In this document: positions 1 to 9,919 of the stretch, in pieces
How positions within the stretch are numbered: position 1 is the first letter of the stretch
Layout: each line of letters starts with the position of its first letter
NCBI GenBank assembly: GCA_019694595.1
Contig: JAIBBQ010000018.1
Coordinates: 1 to 57,291, forward strand
Source: Myxococcaceae bacterium
GTDB lineage: Bacteria > Myxococcota > Myxococcia > Myxococcales > Myxococcaceae
DNA length: 57,291 bases
Reading direction: 5' to 3'
The notes under the pieces: model-generated
What the model saw: only the letters and a program-made list of their open reading frames with translations
Told to the model about the DNA's origin: nothing
Databases searched by the model: none
Translations under genes and position numbers: made by a program

Positions 1-1
1 G

Positions 2-274
2 CCGCCCCCGCCGCCCCCGCCGCCACCTGCCGCCGCTGCCGGCACGATGCCCGACGACGCCGCGCCGCCGCCGGTGGAGCTCGGCGCAGATGCCGGCAAG
101 CCGGCACCACGGCCGAACCCGCCGAGCGATGCCGGCACCTCGCCCACCCTGATGGCCGCAGGCGAGCCCACCGCTTCGGGCGCGTGTGGCTGCGGCGCGG
201 CCCCGCTCCCCGGCGTCCTGCTCGCGCTGGCGTTCGCGCTGCGTCGCCGGCGCGCCACGCCCGCGGCCACGTGA
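2..274 (+). CDS. C-terminal fragment of surface protein with MYXO-CTERM-like tail (5' truncated)
   Basis: The reading frame is open from the left edge, so the start lies outside the window. The visible part begins with a proline-rich run, continues as a low-complexity Asp/Pro/Ala linker, and ends in a tripartite tail: a short Cys-Gly motif (ACGCGAA), a hydrophobic helix (LPGVLLALAFAL) and a basic cluster (RRRR). That order is the layout of the MYXO-CTERM sorting signal of myxobacterial surface proteins, which are processed at the Cys and anchored at the cell surface. The function of the missing N-terminal part cannot be inferred. The family assignment of the tail rests on layout, not on an alignment. 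Confidence 0.7.
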   Translation, partial: PPPPPPPPPAAAAGTMPDDAAPPPVELGADAGKPAPRPNPPSDAGTSPTLMAAGEPTASGACGCGAAPLPGVLLALAFALRRRRATPAAT

Positions 275-315
275 AGTAGCGACCCGGGGGAATCTGCGGT
301 TCAGTACCGGGCTCG

Positions 316-1569
316 ATGCACGGCCTCACCCCCCTGGCCCTCCTGCTGCTGCAGGCCGCCGTCGTCCTGCTCCTCTCGCGGCTCCTGGGAACCCTGGGCA
401 AGCGCTTCGGGCAGCCGCTCGTCATCGGCGAGGTGGTCGCCGGCATCCTCCTGGGGCCCACGGTCCTCGGCGCACTGGCGCCGTCGATCGAGGCCGCGCT
501 CTTCCCCCCGAGCTCGCTGAACGCGCTGGGGCTGGTCGCCCAGCTCGGGCTGATGCTCTTCATGTTCGTGGTGGGGCTCGACGTCGACCTCAAGGCCCTC
601 GGCGGGCTGGGCAAGAGTGCGGCGATCACCTCCGCCGCGGGCATCGCGGTGCCCTTCGCGCTCGGCATGGCCATCGCCCCTGCCCTCGCGGCCTCGCTCG
701 CCCCGCCGGGGCAGGCACTCCTCGGCTTCTCGCTCTTCCTCGGCATCGCGATGGCCGTCACGGCCTTCCCCGTGCTCGCGCGCCTGCTGAACGAGAAGGG
801 CCTGGCGGCCACTCCCGTGGGGAACCTGGCGCTCGCCGCCGCGGCCGTCGGCGACGTCGCCGCCTGGTGTCTCCTCGCCGGAGTGGTCTCCGTCGTCCGC
901 GCGGAATCGCTGACCGGCGCCGCCACCACCACCCTCGCCGCGCTGGCCTACCTCGTCGCGCTCGCGGTGGTCTTCCGGCCCGCGCTCACCCGCCTGGTGC
1001 GTGCGCTCTCGCCCCGAGCGCTCGAAGGCCAGGGGGCGCTCGCCGCCGCGCTGCTGCTGATGCTGCTGTCCTGCTTCGGGACCGAGCTCATCGGCATCCA
1101 TGCGCTCTTCGGGGCCTTCGCGGCGGGCGCCATCATTCCCCGCGAGCGGGGCCTCGCCCACGCCATCTCCACCCGCCTCGAGGACCTGGTGGGCGTGCTC
1201 TTTCTCCCCCTCTTCTTCGCGCTCAGCGGCCTGCGCACCGAGATCGGCCTCGTCGATTCCCCCACCAGGTGGCTCCAGTTCGGGCTGCTGCTGTTCCTCG
1301 CCGTGGCGGGCAAGTTCGGCGGGGTCTCGGTCGCTGCGCGGCTGTCCGGCCAGCGCTGGCCGATGGCGCTCGAGCTCGGCGTGCTGATGAACACCCGGGG
1401 CCTGATGGAACTGGTGGTCCTCAACGTCGGCCTCGACCTGGGCGTCATCTCCCGGCCCCTCTTCGCGATGCTGGTGCTGATGGCGCTCGTCACCACCGCG
1501 GCCACCTCGCCGCTGCTCGATCTGCTCGCCCGCGGGCGCTCGCCGGCGACGCCCCCACCGGTGCCCTGA
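316..1569 (+). CDS. cation:proton antiporter, CPA2 (KefB/NhaS-like) family
   Basis: This 417-residue protein is almost wholly hydrophobic, with about 12 predicted membrane segments, and matches the length of the CPA2 sodium/hydrogen exchanger domain. Near the N-terminus it has the family-typical 'GKRFGQPLVIGEVVAGILLG' stretch. It also shows the 'GLDVDLKAL' loop after membrane segment 3 and a late 'LMNTRGLMELVVLN' segment with the Arg-Gly-Leu-x-Glu signature of this family. The protein would exchange Na+ or K+ for H+ across the inner membrane. There is no C-terminal TrkA-N domain, so KefB-type glutathione gating is not expected. The ATG start lies 41 nt after the preceding stop. Ion specificity cannot be read from the sequence. 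Confidence 0.9.
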   Translation: MHGLTPLALLLLQAAVVLLLSRLLGTLGKRFGQPLVIGEVVAGILLGPTVLGALAPSIEAALFPPSSLNALGLVAQLGLMLFMFVVGLDVDLKALGGLGKSAAITSAAGIAVPFALGMAIAPALAASLAPPGQALLGFSLFLGIAMAVTAFPVLARLLNEKGLAATPVGNLALAAAAVGDVAAWCLLAGVVSVVRAESLTGAATTTLAALAYLVALAVVFRPALTRLVRALSPRALEGQGALAAALLLMLLSCFGTELIGIHALFGAFAAGAIIPRERGLAHAISTRLEDLVGVLFLPLFFALSGLRTEIGLVDSPTRWLQFGLLLFLAVAGKFGGVSVAARLSGQRWPMALELGVLMNTRGLMELVVLNVGLDLGVISRPLFAMLVLMALVTTAATSPLLDLLARGRSPATPPPVP

Positions 1570-1654
1570 CCGACTCTGCTGCGACGTCGAATGGACCGCG
1601 TTAACACTCGGCGGGTGAGCCCCCGACGCGGCACGCCTGCGGCCCCGAACGACG

Positions 1655-2644
1655 ATGCGCATGCCTGAACGGGCCTGGCTTCGGCGGTGCCTCACGGTGC
1701 CGGCGGTGCTCGTCGGGCTGGCCGCGGTGCTCCTCGCGCTCCCGGCGCTCGCGCTCGCGGCGCTGATGACCGACCTCGTCGTCCGCCGCCGGTGGGACAC
1801 CGTGCGGGTGCTGGCCTTCGTGGTCTTCTTCCTGACCCACGAGGTGTGGTGCCTGCTGCGCCTCGCGCTGGTGGGCCTGCGCACCCTGGGCGCCCCCGCG
1901 CGCCGCGCCGAGCTCAGCTTCGCCCAGCAAGACCGCTACGCCCGGGCCCACCTCGCCGCGGCGCGCTGGCTCTTCTCGCTGCGCTTCGAGATCGAGGGGC
2001 ACGACGCCGCGGCCAGAGGGCCCTTCCTGCTCCTGGTGCGCCACACCAGCCTCATCGACACCGTGCTGCCGGGCGTCTTCGTCGCCGCCCACCACGGGCT
2101 GCACCTGCGCTACGCGCTCAAGAAGGAGCTGCTCGCCGGGCCGTGCCTCGACATCGCCGGCCACTGGCTGCCCAACCACTTCGTCGACCGCAGCGGCGCC
2201 CACTCCGAGCGGGAAGCGCTGGCGGTGGGGGCGCTCGGCCGCGGGCTCGGTCCGCGCGACGGGGTGTGCCTCTTCCCCGAAGGCACCCGCTTCACCCGGC
2301 GCGCGCGGGAACGGCTGCTCGCCCGGCTGCCCCAGGGCCCGGAACGCGAGCGCGCCGAGCGGCTGCGGCACCTGCTGCCCGTTCGCCCCGGAGGCCTGCT
2401 CGCACTCCTCGACGCCGCCCCGGGCGTCGACGTGGTCTTCCTCGCCCACCACGGCATGGAAGGGCTCGCCCGCCTCACCGACATCTGGGCCGGCCGGCTC
2501 GTGGGCACCACCGTGCACCTGCGGTTCTGGAAGGTGGCCGCCAGCGACGTTCCCCGCGAGGCCGCCGCGCGGCTCGCCTGGGCCGACGCCCGGTGGGCCC
2601 TTCTCGACGACTGGCTCGAAGCCGAGGATGCCGCCCATGCTTGA
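1655..2644 (+). CDS. PlsC-family 1-acyl-glycerol-3-phosphate acyltransferase-like protein
   Basis: The protein has 329 residues. An N-terminal hydrophobic region (about residues 5-70, at least two membrane helices) precedes a PlsC acyltransferase domain. The catalytic H-x4-D motif is present as HTSLID (about residue 130), and the acceptor-binding motif as FPEGTRFT (about residue 208). The family transfers acyl chains to lysophosphatidate or related lysolipids at the inner membrane. The protein is longer than the housekeeping PlsC (about 240 residues) and has extra N-terminal helices, so a special lipid substrate is possible. A second ATG lies two codons in (1661). The gene overlaps the next one, which suggests a small lipid operon. 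Confidence 0.85.
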   Translation: MRMPERAWLRRCLTVPAVLVGLAAVLLALPALALAALMTDLVVRRRWDTVRVLAFVVFFLTHEVWCLLRLALVGLRTLGAPARRAELSFAQQDRYARAHLAAARWLFSLRFEIEGHDAAARGPFLLLVRHTSLIDTVLPGVFVAAHHGLHLRYALKKELLAGPCLDIAGHWLPNHFVDRSGAHSEREALAVGALGRGLGPRDGVCLFPEGTRFTRRARERLLARLPQGPERERAERLRHLLPVRPGGLLALLDAAPGVDVVFLAHHGMEGLARLTDIWAGRLVGTTVHLRFWKVAASDVPREAAARLAWADARWALLDDWLEAEDAAHA

Positions 2645-3407
2645 CCTCCACGCCTCCGCGCTCGCGGCCATCGCGCTCCTGGGCTGCCTCACCACGCTCT
2701 GGCTCCTCAGCCTCGCCCTGCGCGACTCGAGCATCGTCGACATCTTCTGGGGCCCGGCCTTCGGCCTCATCGCCTGGGTCTCCGTGGCGGCCCACGGGCC
2801 GGCGGGCCCGCGCGCGCTCCTCGCCGCCGGCCTCACCACGTTGTGGGGGCTGCGCCTCGGCGCCTACCTCTTCTGGCGCAACCACCGCCGGCCCGAGGAC
2901 CCCCGCTACACCGCCATGCGGCGCCGCCACGGCGAGTCGTGGTGGTGGAAGAGCTACCTCATCGTCTTCGTCCTCCAGGGCGCCCTCGCCTGGGTGGTGT
3001 CGCTGCCGGTGCAGGCGGCCGTCGCCTCCGCTGGCCCGCTCGGCCTCCTCGACGCGGCCGCTGCCGCCGTCGTCCTCTTCGGCGTCGGCTTCGAGTCGCT
3101 CGGCGACCTCCAGCTCGCGCGCTTCAAGGCCTCGCCGGAAGGCAAGGGCGCGCTGATGACCCGCGGCCTGTGGTCGTGGACCCGCCACCCCAACTACTTC
3201 GGCGACTTCACCACCTGGTGGGGCCTGGGGCTCCTCGGCGTCGCCGCCGGCGCCCCGTGGACGCTGCTCGGCCCCGCGGTGATGGCCTTCCTCTTGATGC
3301 GGGTGTCCGGCGTGCCGCTCCTCGAGAAGGCCATGCGCGGCCGCCCCGGCTACGACGACTACGTGGCCCGCACCAGCGCCTTCTTCCCCCGCCCGCCCCG
3401 GCGCTAG
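2637..3407 (+). CDS. DUF1295 (steroid 5-alpha-reductase-like) membrane protein
   Basis: This polytopic membrane protein of 256 residues has the DUF1295 pattern: 'IVDIFWGPAFG' near the N-terminus, and the C-terminal motif 'RHPNYFGDFTTWWG' with a conserved Arg-His-Pro-Asn-Tyr. The family is distantly related to steroid 5-alpha-reductases and isoprenylcysteine methyltransferases, but its substrate is unknown in most bacteria. I prefer the ATG at 2637 because GAGG lies 9 nt upstream. An in-frame ATG at 2628 would add three residues. The start overlaps the end of the acyltransferase gene by 8 nt, so the two are likely translated together and may act on the same lipids. Confidence 0.85.
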   Translation: MLDLHASALAAIALLGCLTTLWLLSLALRDSSIVDIFWGPAFGLIAWVSVAAHGPAGPRALLAAGLTTLWGLRLGAYLFWRNHRRPEDPRYTAMRRRHGESWWWKSYLIVFVLQGALAWVVSLPVQAAVASAGPLGLLDAAAAAVVLFGVGFESLGDLQLARFKASPEGKGALMTRGLWSWTRHPNYFGDFTTWWGLGLLGVAAGAPWTLLGPAVMAFLLMRVSGVPLLEKAMRGRPGYDDYVARTSAFFPRPPRR

Positions 3408-3420
3408 GCTCTGGGGCGCG

Positions 3421-3735
3421 ATGCGGGTGCTCTGCGAAGACAACTTCCACTTCGCGCTCCACGACGACGAGGCGAGCGGCGCGCTCTACCTCGAGGCCGT
3501 CTGCAACCAGTCGGCGGCCTACTTCACCGTCACCTGCCAGCTGCTCCCCGTCGAGGCCGCCCACTTCGGCCCCCCCGGCGCCCGGAAGGTCACCGCCGAA
3601 GGCCGGGCGCTCTGCGGCCGCCTCGCCGACCAGGCCCAGTGGTCGCCGTCGAAGTTCGCCGCCGCCCGCGACGAGGCCTGGCGCGCCCTCGGCCACGCCC
3701 GCGCCCCCGAGGTGCCCTCGCTCTCGGCCCGCTGA
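3421..3735 (+). CDS. small conserved-looking protein of unknown function
   Basis: I do not recognise this 104-residue protein. It is soluble, with no signal peptide. The N-terminal half alternates hydrophobic and polar residues as beta strands do (residues 1-45), and the C-terminal half looks helical. It follows the DUF1295 gene by 13 nt on the same strand and is probably the last gene of that lipid operon. The codon use (G or C at nearly every third position) and the close spacing support a real gene. Confidence 0.65.
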   Translation: MRVLCEDNFHFALHDDEASGALYLEAVCNQSAAYFTVTCQLLPVEAAHFGPPGARKVTAEGRALCGRLADQAQWSPSKFAAARDEAWRALGHARAPEVPSLSAR

Positions 3736-3744
3736 CCGCGGCGC

Positions 3745-4278
3745 TCAGCGCTTCTCGAGCGCGGCGCGCAGCTTGATGACCTCGCGCGCCAGCGCGGTGC
3801 GCTCCCGCCGGCACTTCTCCAGCGCCCGGTCGGACTCGTCGAGCGCCACCAGCAGCGCCTGCACCTGCAGCTGCAGCTGCGCCACCTCGCCGCCCGCCCC
3901 CGCCGGCGCCTCCACCGCCTGGCGCGTCAGCACCGGCAGCTCGAGCACCGGCACCCCCAGGCCCTGCAGGAGCCCCAAGAGGCGCTCCACGTCCTCACCC
4001 TGCGGGGGCTCGAACTGCACCCCCATGCCCGTCATGCCCGGCGAGGTGAGCGCGCTGCGCACGGTCGCCTTGAGCGACGGCGCGCGGCGCGTGCCCGGGC
4101 TGGTCAGCGTCAGCTGCACCACGGTCCCCACCGGCAAGGGCTTGCCCGCGCGGAGGAACGCCCCGCCCACCGAGATGTTCTCCACCGAGCAGTCGAGCAG
4201 CGCCCCCTTGGCGCCCAGCTGCGCCACCACCTTGGGAGCCTTCACTCGGGTCAGCCGGCGACGGTTGCCTTCGGGCAT
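3745..4278 (-). CDS. PilZ domain protein with C-terminal coiled coil
   Basis: The protein has 177 residues. The N-terminal 95 or so residues resemble a PilZ domain: an Arg-rich start (NRRRLTRVKAP), then the strand and turn 'DCSVENISVGGAFLRAG', the usual D/N-x-S-x-x-G-x-F form. PilZ domains bind cyclic-di-GMP through R-x3-R and D/N-x-S-x-x-G. Here the Arg motif is RRRLTR and the second motif is ENISVGG, so binding is plausible but not certain. The last 50 residues (from about 125) are charged heptads that should form a coiled coil, perhaps for dimerisation or for docking to a motility or secretion partner. The gene is convergent with the small protein gene before it. Confidence 0.8.
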   Translation of the reverse strand: MPEGNRRRLTRVKAPKVVAQLGAKGALLDCSVENISVGGAFLRAGKPLPVGTVVQLTLTSPGTRRAPSLKATVRSALTSPGMTGMGVQFEPPQGEDVERLLGLLQGLGVPVLELPVLTRQAVEAPAGAGGEVAQLQLQVQALLVALDESDRALEKCRRERTALAREVIKLRAALEKR

Positions 4279-4388
4279 CGCCGAGCGACGCTAGGCCGAG
4301 CCGGGGGCCAGGGCGAGGAATGCGCCCACCGGGTGCTGTGAGCGCTTGCGTTTTGAGACCCGATCCACGACCTTGCCCCCCCATCGTG

Positions 4389-5468
<1,080 letters not shown>

Positions 5469-5839
5469 CCGCCGCCGCGGTCCTCGTGCCGCCCGCGCAG
5501 CGCCGCACGCCCGGTGACGGTGTACCGGCTCGCATCGACTTCTCGGCCGACGCGCGAAGCCCCCGACCCGCGGCTGCCGATTGTGGTCGCGCCTGGAGCG
5601 CGGCCAGGCCCTGACCGCCGCTCGCCCTCGACGCCCCCACCGGACGAACCGCCTCGTCGGGCCTCTCCCCCGGGCGCACGCGCCCCCACGGCTCGCCCTT
5701 TCCGCGTCTCTCAACCGCGCGCTCGCCGCCTTGACGGGCGCCAGCCGAGCGACGGCCGACGGCCGCCGGCGCCGGCCCCACCGGGTGGTGCGCTCGACCA
5801 GGACCCCGGAAAGTCCGGGGCTCCTGGCCGCGATGCCGA
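5469..5839. other. 371-bp intergenic stretch between two convergent lipoprotein genes
   Basis: This stretch lies between the 3' ends of two genes. Frames are open here only because the DNA is so GC-rich; none has a convincing start or protein character. Apart from the hairpin at 5800-5825 I see no RNA gene, repeat or operator. It may be the decayed remnant of an older gene, but nothing recognisable remains. Confidence 0.5.
5800..5825 (-). terminator. hairpin just downstream of the Cys-rich giant gene
   Basis: An 11-bp stem (AGGA + CCCCGGA against TCCGGGG + TCCT, with one bulged base) closes a 3-nt AAG loop. It sits 15 nt after the stop codon of the minus-strand gene that ends at 5840. No T-tract follows, so it may be a weak intrinsic terminator or a 3'-end protecting hairpin. 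Confidence 0.5.
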
Positions 5840-8800
5840 CTACCCGATGCCGCCGCAGACGTTGGCGATGCCGCCGCCGCCGCACGTCTTGCCCTGCGGG
5901 CAGACGCCGCAGTCGAGCGTGTTGCCGCAGCCGTCGGCGAGCGGACCGCAGTCGGCCCCCGCCGCCGCACAGGTGCGCGGCGTGCAGTTCGGCTTGCCGC
6001 ACTTGCCCGGCGTGCCGCCACCGCCACACGTCTCCGGCGCGGTGCACGCGCCGCAGGGGATCAGGTTGCCGCAGCCGTCACCCGCGGGACCGCAGGAGAT
6101 GCCCTGGTCCGCGCAGGTCAGCGGCGTGCAGGTCAGGGCGCCACACTGCCCCGGGCCCTGCGCCCCGCAGATCTGCCCCATCGGGCACTTGCCGCAGTCG
6201 ATGGTGGCGCCGCACCCGTCACCCTGCAGGCCGCAGTTGAAGCCCTGCATGGTGCAGCTCTTGGGCGTGCACACCCCGCCGCCGCCGCACACGCCGGGCT
6301 GACCGCCGCCGCCGCAGGTCTGCGGCAGAGTGCACGGCCCGCAGTCCTGCGAGCCGCCACAGCCGTCGGTCTGCTGGCCGCAGTTGAAGCCGAGCTGCGT
6401 GCAGGTCGACTTGACGCAGGTCGCGCCGCCGCACACGCCCGGCACGCCGCCGCCGCCGCACGTCTGGCCAGGCACCGTGCAGGTGCCGCAGGGAATCAGG
6501 TTGCCGCAGCCGTCGCTCTGCTGGCCGCAGTTGTAGCCCTGCTGCAGACAGGTGCGGCCCACGCAGGTGCCACCGCCGCAGACGCCCGGCACGCCACCGC
6601 CGCCGCACGTCTGGGTGCCCTGGCACATGCCGCAGTCGAGGGTGCCGCCGCAGCCGTTGCCCTGCGCGCCGCAGTTGAAGCCCTGCTGGGTGCAGGTCTT
6701 GGGCGTGCACGGCACGCCGCACACGTTGGGAATGCCGCCGCCGCCGCAGGTCTGGCCAGGCACCATGCACATGCCGCAGTCCACCGTGCCGCCGCAGCCG
6801 TCGGAGATCATCCCGCAGTTGACGTCGAGCTGCGCGCAGGTCCGCTTGGTGCAGCTCTGCGGCGGAGGCACGTCGGGCTGGATGCACGAGGCGAGGTCGA
6901 ACAGCATGTACTCGAACACCTTCTCCTGCGGCGTCATCGGGCCCACCGAGCACTGGTTCGGCCAGGCCGACGCGCTCGCGTTCGCCGCGTTGATGACGTG
7001 GAAGTCCGAGAACAGCACGCGGCCGCACTGGTCGGCCGCCGCCGAGGTGGTCGGGGTGTTGAAGGTGTACTCGAGCGGAATCGAGCCGCCGCACTGGCCC
7101 GCCACGCCGCCGCCGCCGCACGACTGGGCGCCGGTGCAGGTGCCGCAGTTCAGCGTGCCGCCGCAGCCGTTGGGGAAGACGCCGCAGGCGAAGCCCAGGC
7201 TGGCGCAGGTCTTGGGAACGCAGGTGGACCCGCTGCCGCAGACGCCCGGCGTGCCGCCGCCGCCGCACGTGTTGCCACCGTTGCAGTTGTTGCCGCAGTT
7301 CATCGTGCCGCCGCAGCCGTCAGGCACGCCCTGACCGCAGCTGTAGCCCATCGCCGCGCAGGTCGCCTTCTGGCAGGTCCCGGTGTTGCCGAAGACCCAG
7401 CGCTGCGACGGCGCCACCACCCCGTCCATGTCGTGGCGCACCGTGTTCACGCGAATGCGGGGCACCGCGGGCGTCGAGCTCGCCGCCTGCGCGTTCACCA
7501 GCTGCACCCACTGCGCGAAGGTCTGGCCCTTGCCGAAGCTGATGTCGATGTACCCGTCCTGGTTGGGCGGGTTCGCCTGCGACGCGTTCCAGTTGGCCGT
7601 CGCCGGGAACGTCAGGTTGCAGGTGTTGCCCGGCGCCGTGCAGTTGACCGCGGAGCCGTTGGGGCTGGTCGCCGTCTGGAACAGCCACACGTACGCGTAG
7701 TGGCTGGCGAAGATGCGGCCACCCGCGCTCGCGTAGGCCTCCATGTTGCGCCGGCGGTCGATCGACTTGAGCTGCTCGCTGCCCACGCAGTCGAGCACCA
7801 CCATGTCGTACTTCTTCAGCTCGTTCAGGTTGTCGAACAGCGTGGCCGCCGCGGGCGCGGTCGCCCCGCCGCCGCTGTAGGTGGCACCGTTGTCCACGTA
7901 GAAGCGCACCCGGCCGCCGGCATCGGGCGCCGAGTACTGGTCGGCCGCGATGCCGATCTTCGGCAGCACGCACTCGATGGTGTCCACGTTGCCCGTCACC
8001 ACCGCCATCAGCGGGATGTTGTCGTTCGGGTGCTGCTCGGCCTGCTTGCGCGGCAGGCGCGTCTGCTCCGCGGTGAGCGCGGTGGTGGTGCAGCACGAAG
8101 GGTTGCTCACCGTGATCTGCCGCCGCCACTTGCCGAGCTGGAACACCACCGGCACGTCGACCCCCATGCCGCACGGCACGTTGTCGAGCACGAAGCCGCC
8201 GTCGATGTCCGAGTACGTCGAGACCAGCGGGCTGCCGCTCACGCCGTCGAGGCACTTGTCACACGTCACCCCGCCGCCGTCGCGCGTCAGCGGCAGCACG
8301 GTGCCGTTCGGCACGTAGACCAGCGCGTTGGGAATCGGGTCCGGCTGGCCGTAGCCCGCGTCGGCCTGGGTCGGCGCCAGCACCTTGCCGGTGAACTTGG
8401 TGCTCATGCCCGCCGCGCAGACCGCCTGCTTGAGGCACAGGTTGGTGCACAGCGACCCGCCGTCGGGCCGGATGCTGCCGCACACGTTGGGAATGCCCGC
8501 GCCGCCGCAGATGTCCGGCATGGTGCACTGGCCGCAGTCCGGGGTCAGCCCGCCGCAGCCGTCGCCCACCGGGCCGCAGTTCGCGCCCTGCTGGAGGCAG
8601 GTCTTCGGCACGCAGGGCGGAGGACCGCCGCACACGCTCGAGAGCCCACCGCCGCCGCAGGTGCCGCCGTCGGTGCAGGTCCCGCAGTTGAGGATGCCGC
8701 CGCAGCCGTCGCCCACCGAGCCGCAGTTGGCCCCCGCCTGGGCGCAGGTGCGCTTCACGCAGTTCACCGTGCCGCCGCACTGGTTCGGCACGCCGCCAGC

Positions 8801-9748
8801 GCCGCAGGCCTGCACGCCCTGGCAGATGCCGCAGTTGGGCGTCAGCCCACCGCAGCCGTTGCCCACCACGCCGCAGCCCGCGTCGAGCTCGGCGCACGTC
8901 TTGGGCACGCAGGTGGTGCCGCCGCCGCACTGGTTGGCGAACCCGGCGCCGCCGCACACCTGAGGCGCCACGCACGGCGAGCCGCAGTTGAGGATGTTGC
9001 CGCACCCGTCACCCATCGCGCCGCAGGTGGCGCCCGCGTCGGCGCACGTCCGCGCGACGCAGGTGTTGCCGCCGCCGCACTTGTACGGCACGCCGCCGCC
9101 GCCGCAGAGCGAGCCGCCGTCGCAGCCGCCGCACGAGAGCACCCCGCCGCAGCCGTCGCCGATGACGCCGCAGCTCGCCCCGGCGATGGCACAGCTGGTC
9201 GGCACGCACATGCCGCCGTCGACGTTCTGCCCCGTCAGGCCGCAGCGGCTCGAGATGCCGCCGCCGCCGCACGTCTCGGGCAGCGCGCAGGCGCCGCAGT
9301 TGAGGAGGCCACCACAGCGGTCCGACTGGGGGCCGCACTCCGCGCCGAGCTGGGCGCAGGTCACGGGGATGCAGCCCGCATCGCCGCCGCACCGGCTGGG
9401 CACGCCGCCGCCGCCGCACGTCTCCGGCGTGGTGCAGGTGCCGCAGTCGAGGATGTTCCCGCAGCCGTCGCCGATCTGGCCGCAGTTGGCGTTCGCCTTG
9501 GCGCACGTCACCAGGCCGCAGCCGCCGTCGACCAGCATCATGCCGCCGCCGCCGCCCGAGCCGCTGCCGCCGCCGCTCGCCTTGCCGCCGCCCGACGCGG
9601 TGCCGCCGCCGACGCCCGAGCTGGAGCCGCCGCTGCCACCGCTGCCGTCGCCGCCGCCGCTCGAGCCGGTGCCGTTGGTGCCGCTGCAAGAACAGCCCGC
9701 GGCGGTGAGCGCGCAGACCAAGAGGATGCTGTGCAGAACGATCCGCAT
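5840..9748 (-). CDS. giant Cys/Gly-rich repeat lipoprotein with an interrupted globular core
   Basis: The protein has 1302 residues. A lipoprotein signal (LVCALTAAGC, Cys about 19) is followed by a Gly/Ser linker to about residue 70. Then come 16 copies of a module of about 48 residues with the pattern C-x3-TC-x(2,3)-G-x2-CG-x3-DGCG-x3-CG-C-x5-CGGGG-x-P-x2-CG, in three blocks: seven at about 76-428, two at about 790-888 and seven at about 963-1302. Between the blocks lies a globular part. Residues 430-545 resemble a carboxypeptidase-regulatory beta domain ('IPNALVYVPNG', 'DGGFVLDNVPCG'). Residues 560-790 contain 'YDMVVLDCVG' and 'GGRIFASHY', which suggest a class I glutamine-amidotransferase-like fold (inference). 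The protein is probably outer-membrane anchored with many disulfides. AAGAGAG before the ATG is a plausible ribosome site. Confidence 0.8.
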   Translation of the reverse strand: MRIVLHSILLVCALTAAGCSCSGTNGTGSSGGGDGSGGSGGSSSGVGGGTASGGGKASGGGSGSGGGGGMMLVDGGCGLVTCAKANANCGQIGDGCGNILDCGTCTTPETCGGGGVPSRCGGDAGCIPVTCAQLGAECGPQSDRCGGLLNCGACALPETCGGGGISSRCGLTGQNVDGGMCVPTSCAIAGASCGVIGDGCGGVLSCGGCDGGSLCGGGGVPYKCGGGNTCVARTCADAGATCGAMGDGCGNILNCGSPCVAPQVCGGAGFANQCGGGTTCVPKTCAELDAGCGVVGNGCGGLTPNCGICQGVQACGAGGVPNQCGGTVNCVKRTCAQAGANCGSVGDGCGGILNCGTCTDGGTCGGGGLSSVCGGPPPCVPKTCLQQGANCGPVGDGCGGLTPDCGQCTMPDICGGAGIPNVCGSIRPDGGSLCTNLCLKQAVCAAGMSTKFTGKVLAPTQADAGYGQPDPIPNALVYVPNGTVLPLTRDGGGVTCDKCLDGVSGSPLVSTYSDIDGGFVLDNVPCGMGVDVPVVFQLGKWRRQITVSNPSCCTTTALTAEQTRLPRKQAEQHPNDNIPLMAVVTGNVDTIECVLPKIGIAADQYSAPDAGGRVRFYVDNGATYSGGGATAPAAATLFDNLNELKKYDMVVLDCVGSEQLKSIDRRRNMEAYASAGGRIFASHYAYVWLFQTATSPNGSAVNCTAPGNTCNLTFPATANWNASQANPPNQDGYIDISFGKGQTFAQWVQLVNAQAASSTPAVPRIRVNTVRHDMDGVVAPSQRWVFGNTGTCQKATCAAMGYSCGQGVPDGCGGTMNCGNNCNGGNTCGGGGTPGVCGSGSTCVPKTCASLGFACGVFPNGCGGTLNCGTCTGAQSCGGGGVAGQCGGSIPLEYTFNTPTTSAAADQCGRVLFSDFHVINAANASASAWPNQCSVGPMTPQEKVFEYMLFDLASCIQPDVPPPQSCTKRTCAQLDVNCGMISDGCGGTVDCGMCMVPGQTCGGGGIPNVCGVPCTPKTCTQQGFNCGAQGNGCGGTLDCGMCQGTQTCGGGGVPGVCGGGTCVGRTCLQQGYNCGQQSDGCGNLIPCGTCTVPGQTCGGGGVPGVCGGATCVKSTCTQLGFNCGQQTDGCGGSQDCGPCTLPQTCGGGGQPGVCGGGGVCTPKSCTMQGFNCGLQGDGCGATIDCGKCPMGQICGAQGPGQCGALTCTPLTCADQGISCGPAGDGCGNLIPCGACTAPETCGGGGTPGKCGKPNCTPRTCAAAGADCGPLADGCGNTLDCGVCPQGKTCGGGGIANVCGGIG

Positions 9749-9919
9749 CGAAACTCTCTCTTTGAAGCCGTGAGGGGGGAAACTGAGAGGGAGACTCTAC
9801 CAGGGACCTCCTCCCCCTTGGGCGTCTTCCCTCGTCCCTTGAAGGCGCCGGGGTGGGAGCAGCGGTCACATGCCTCGCGCACTGCCTGTCCCCGCGCGTC
9901 GTGTACACTCCGCCCTCGA

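Noticed and set aside
5514-9773. Proline-rich plus-strand open frames opposite the Cys-rich giant
   Set aside because: They are the complement of Cys/Gly codon repeats. The minus-strand frame has a signal peptide, a ribosome site and a consistent module.
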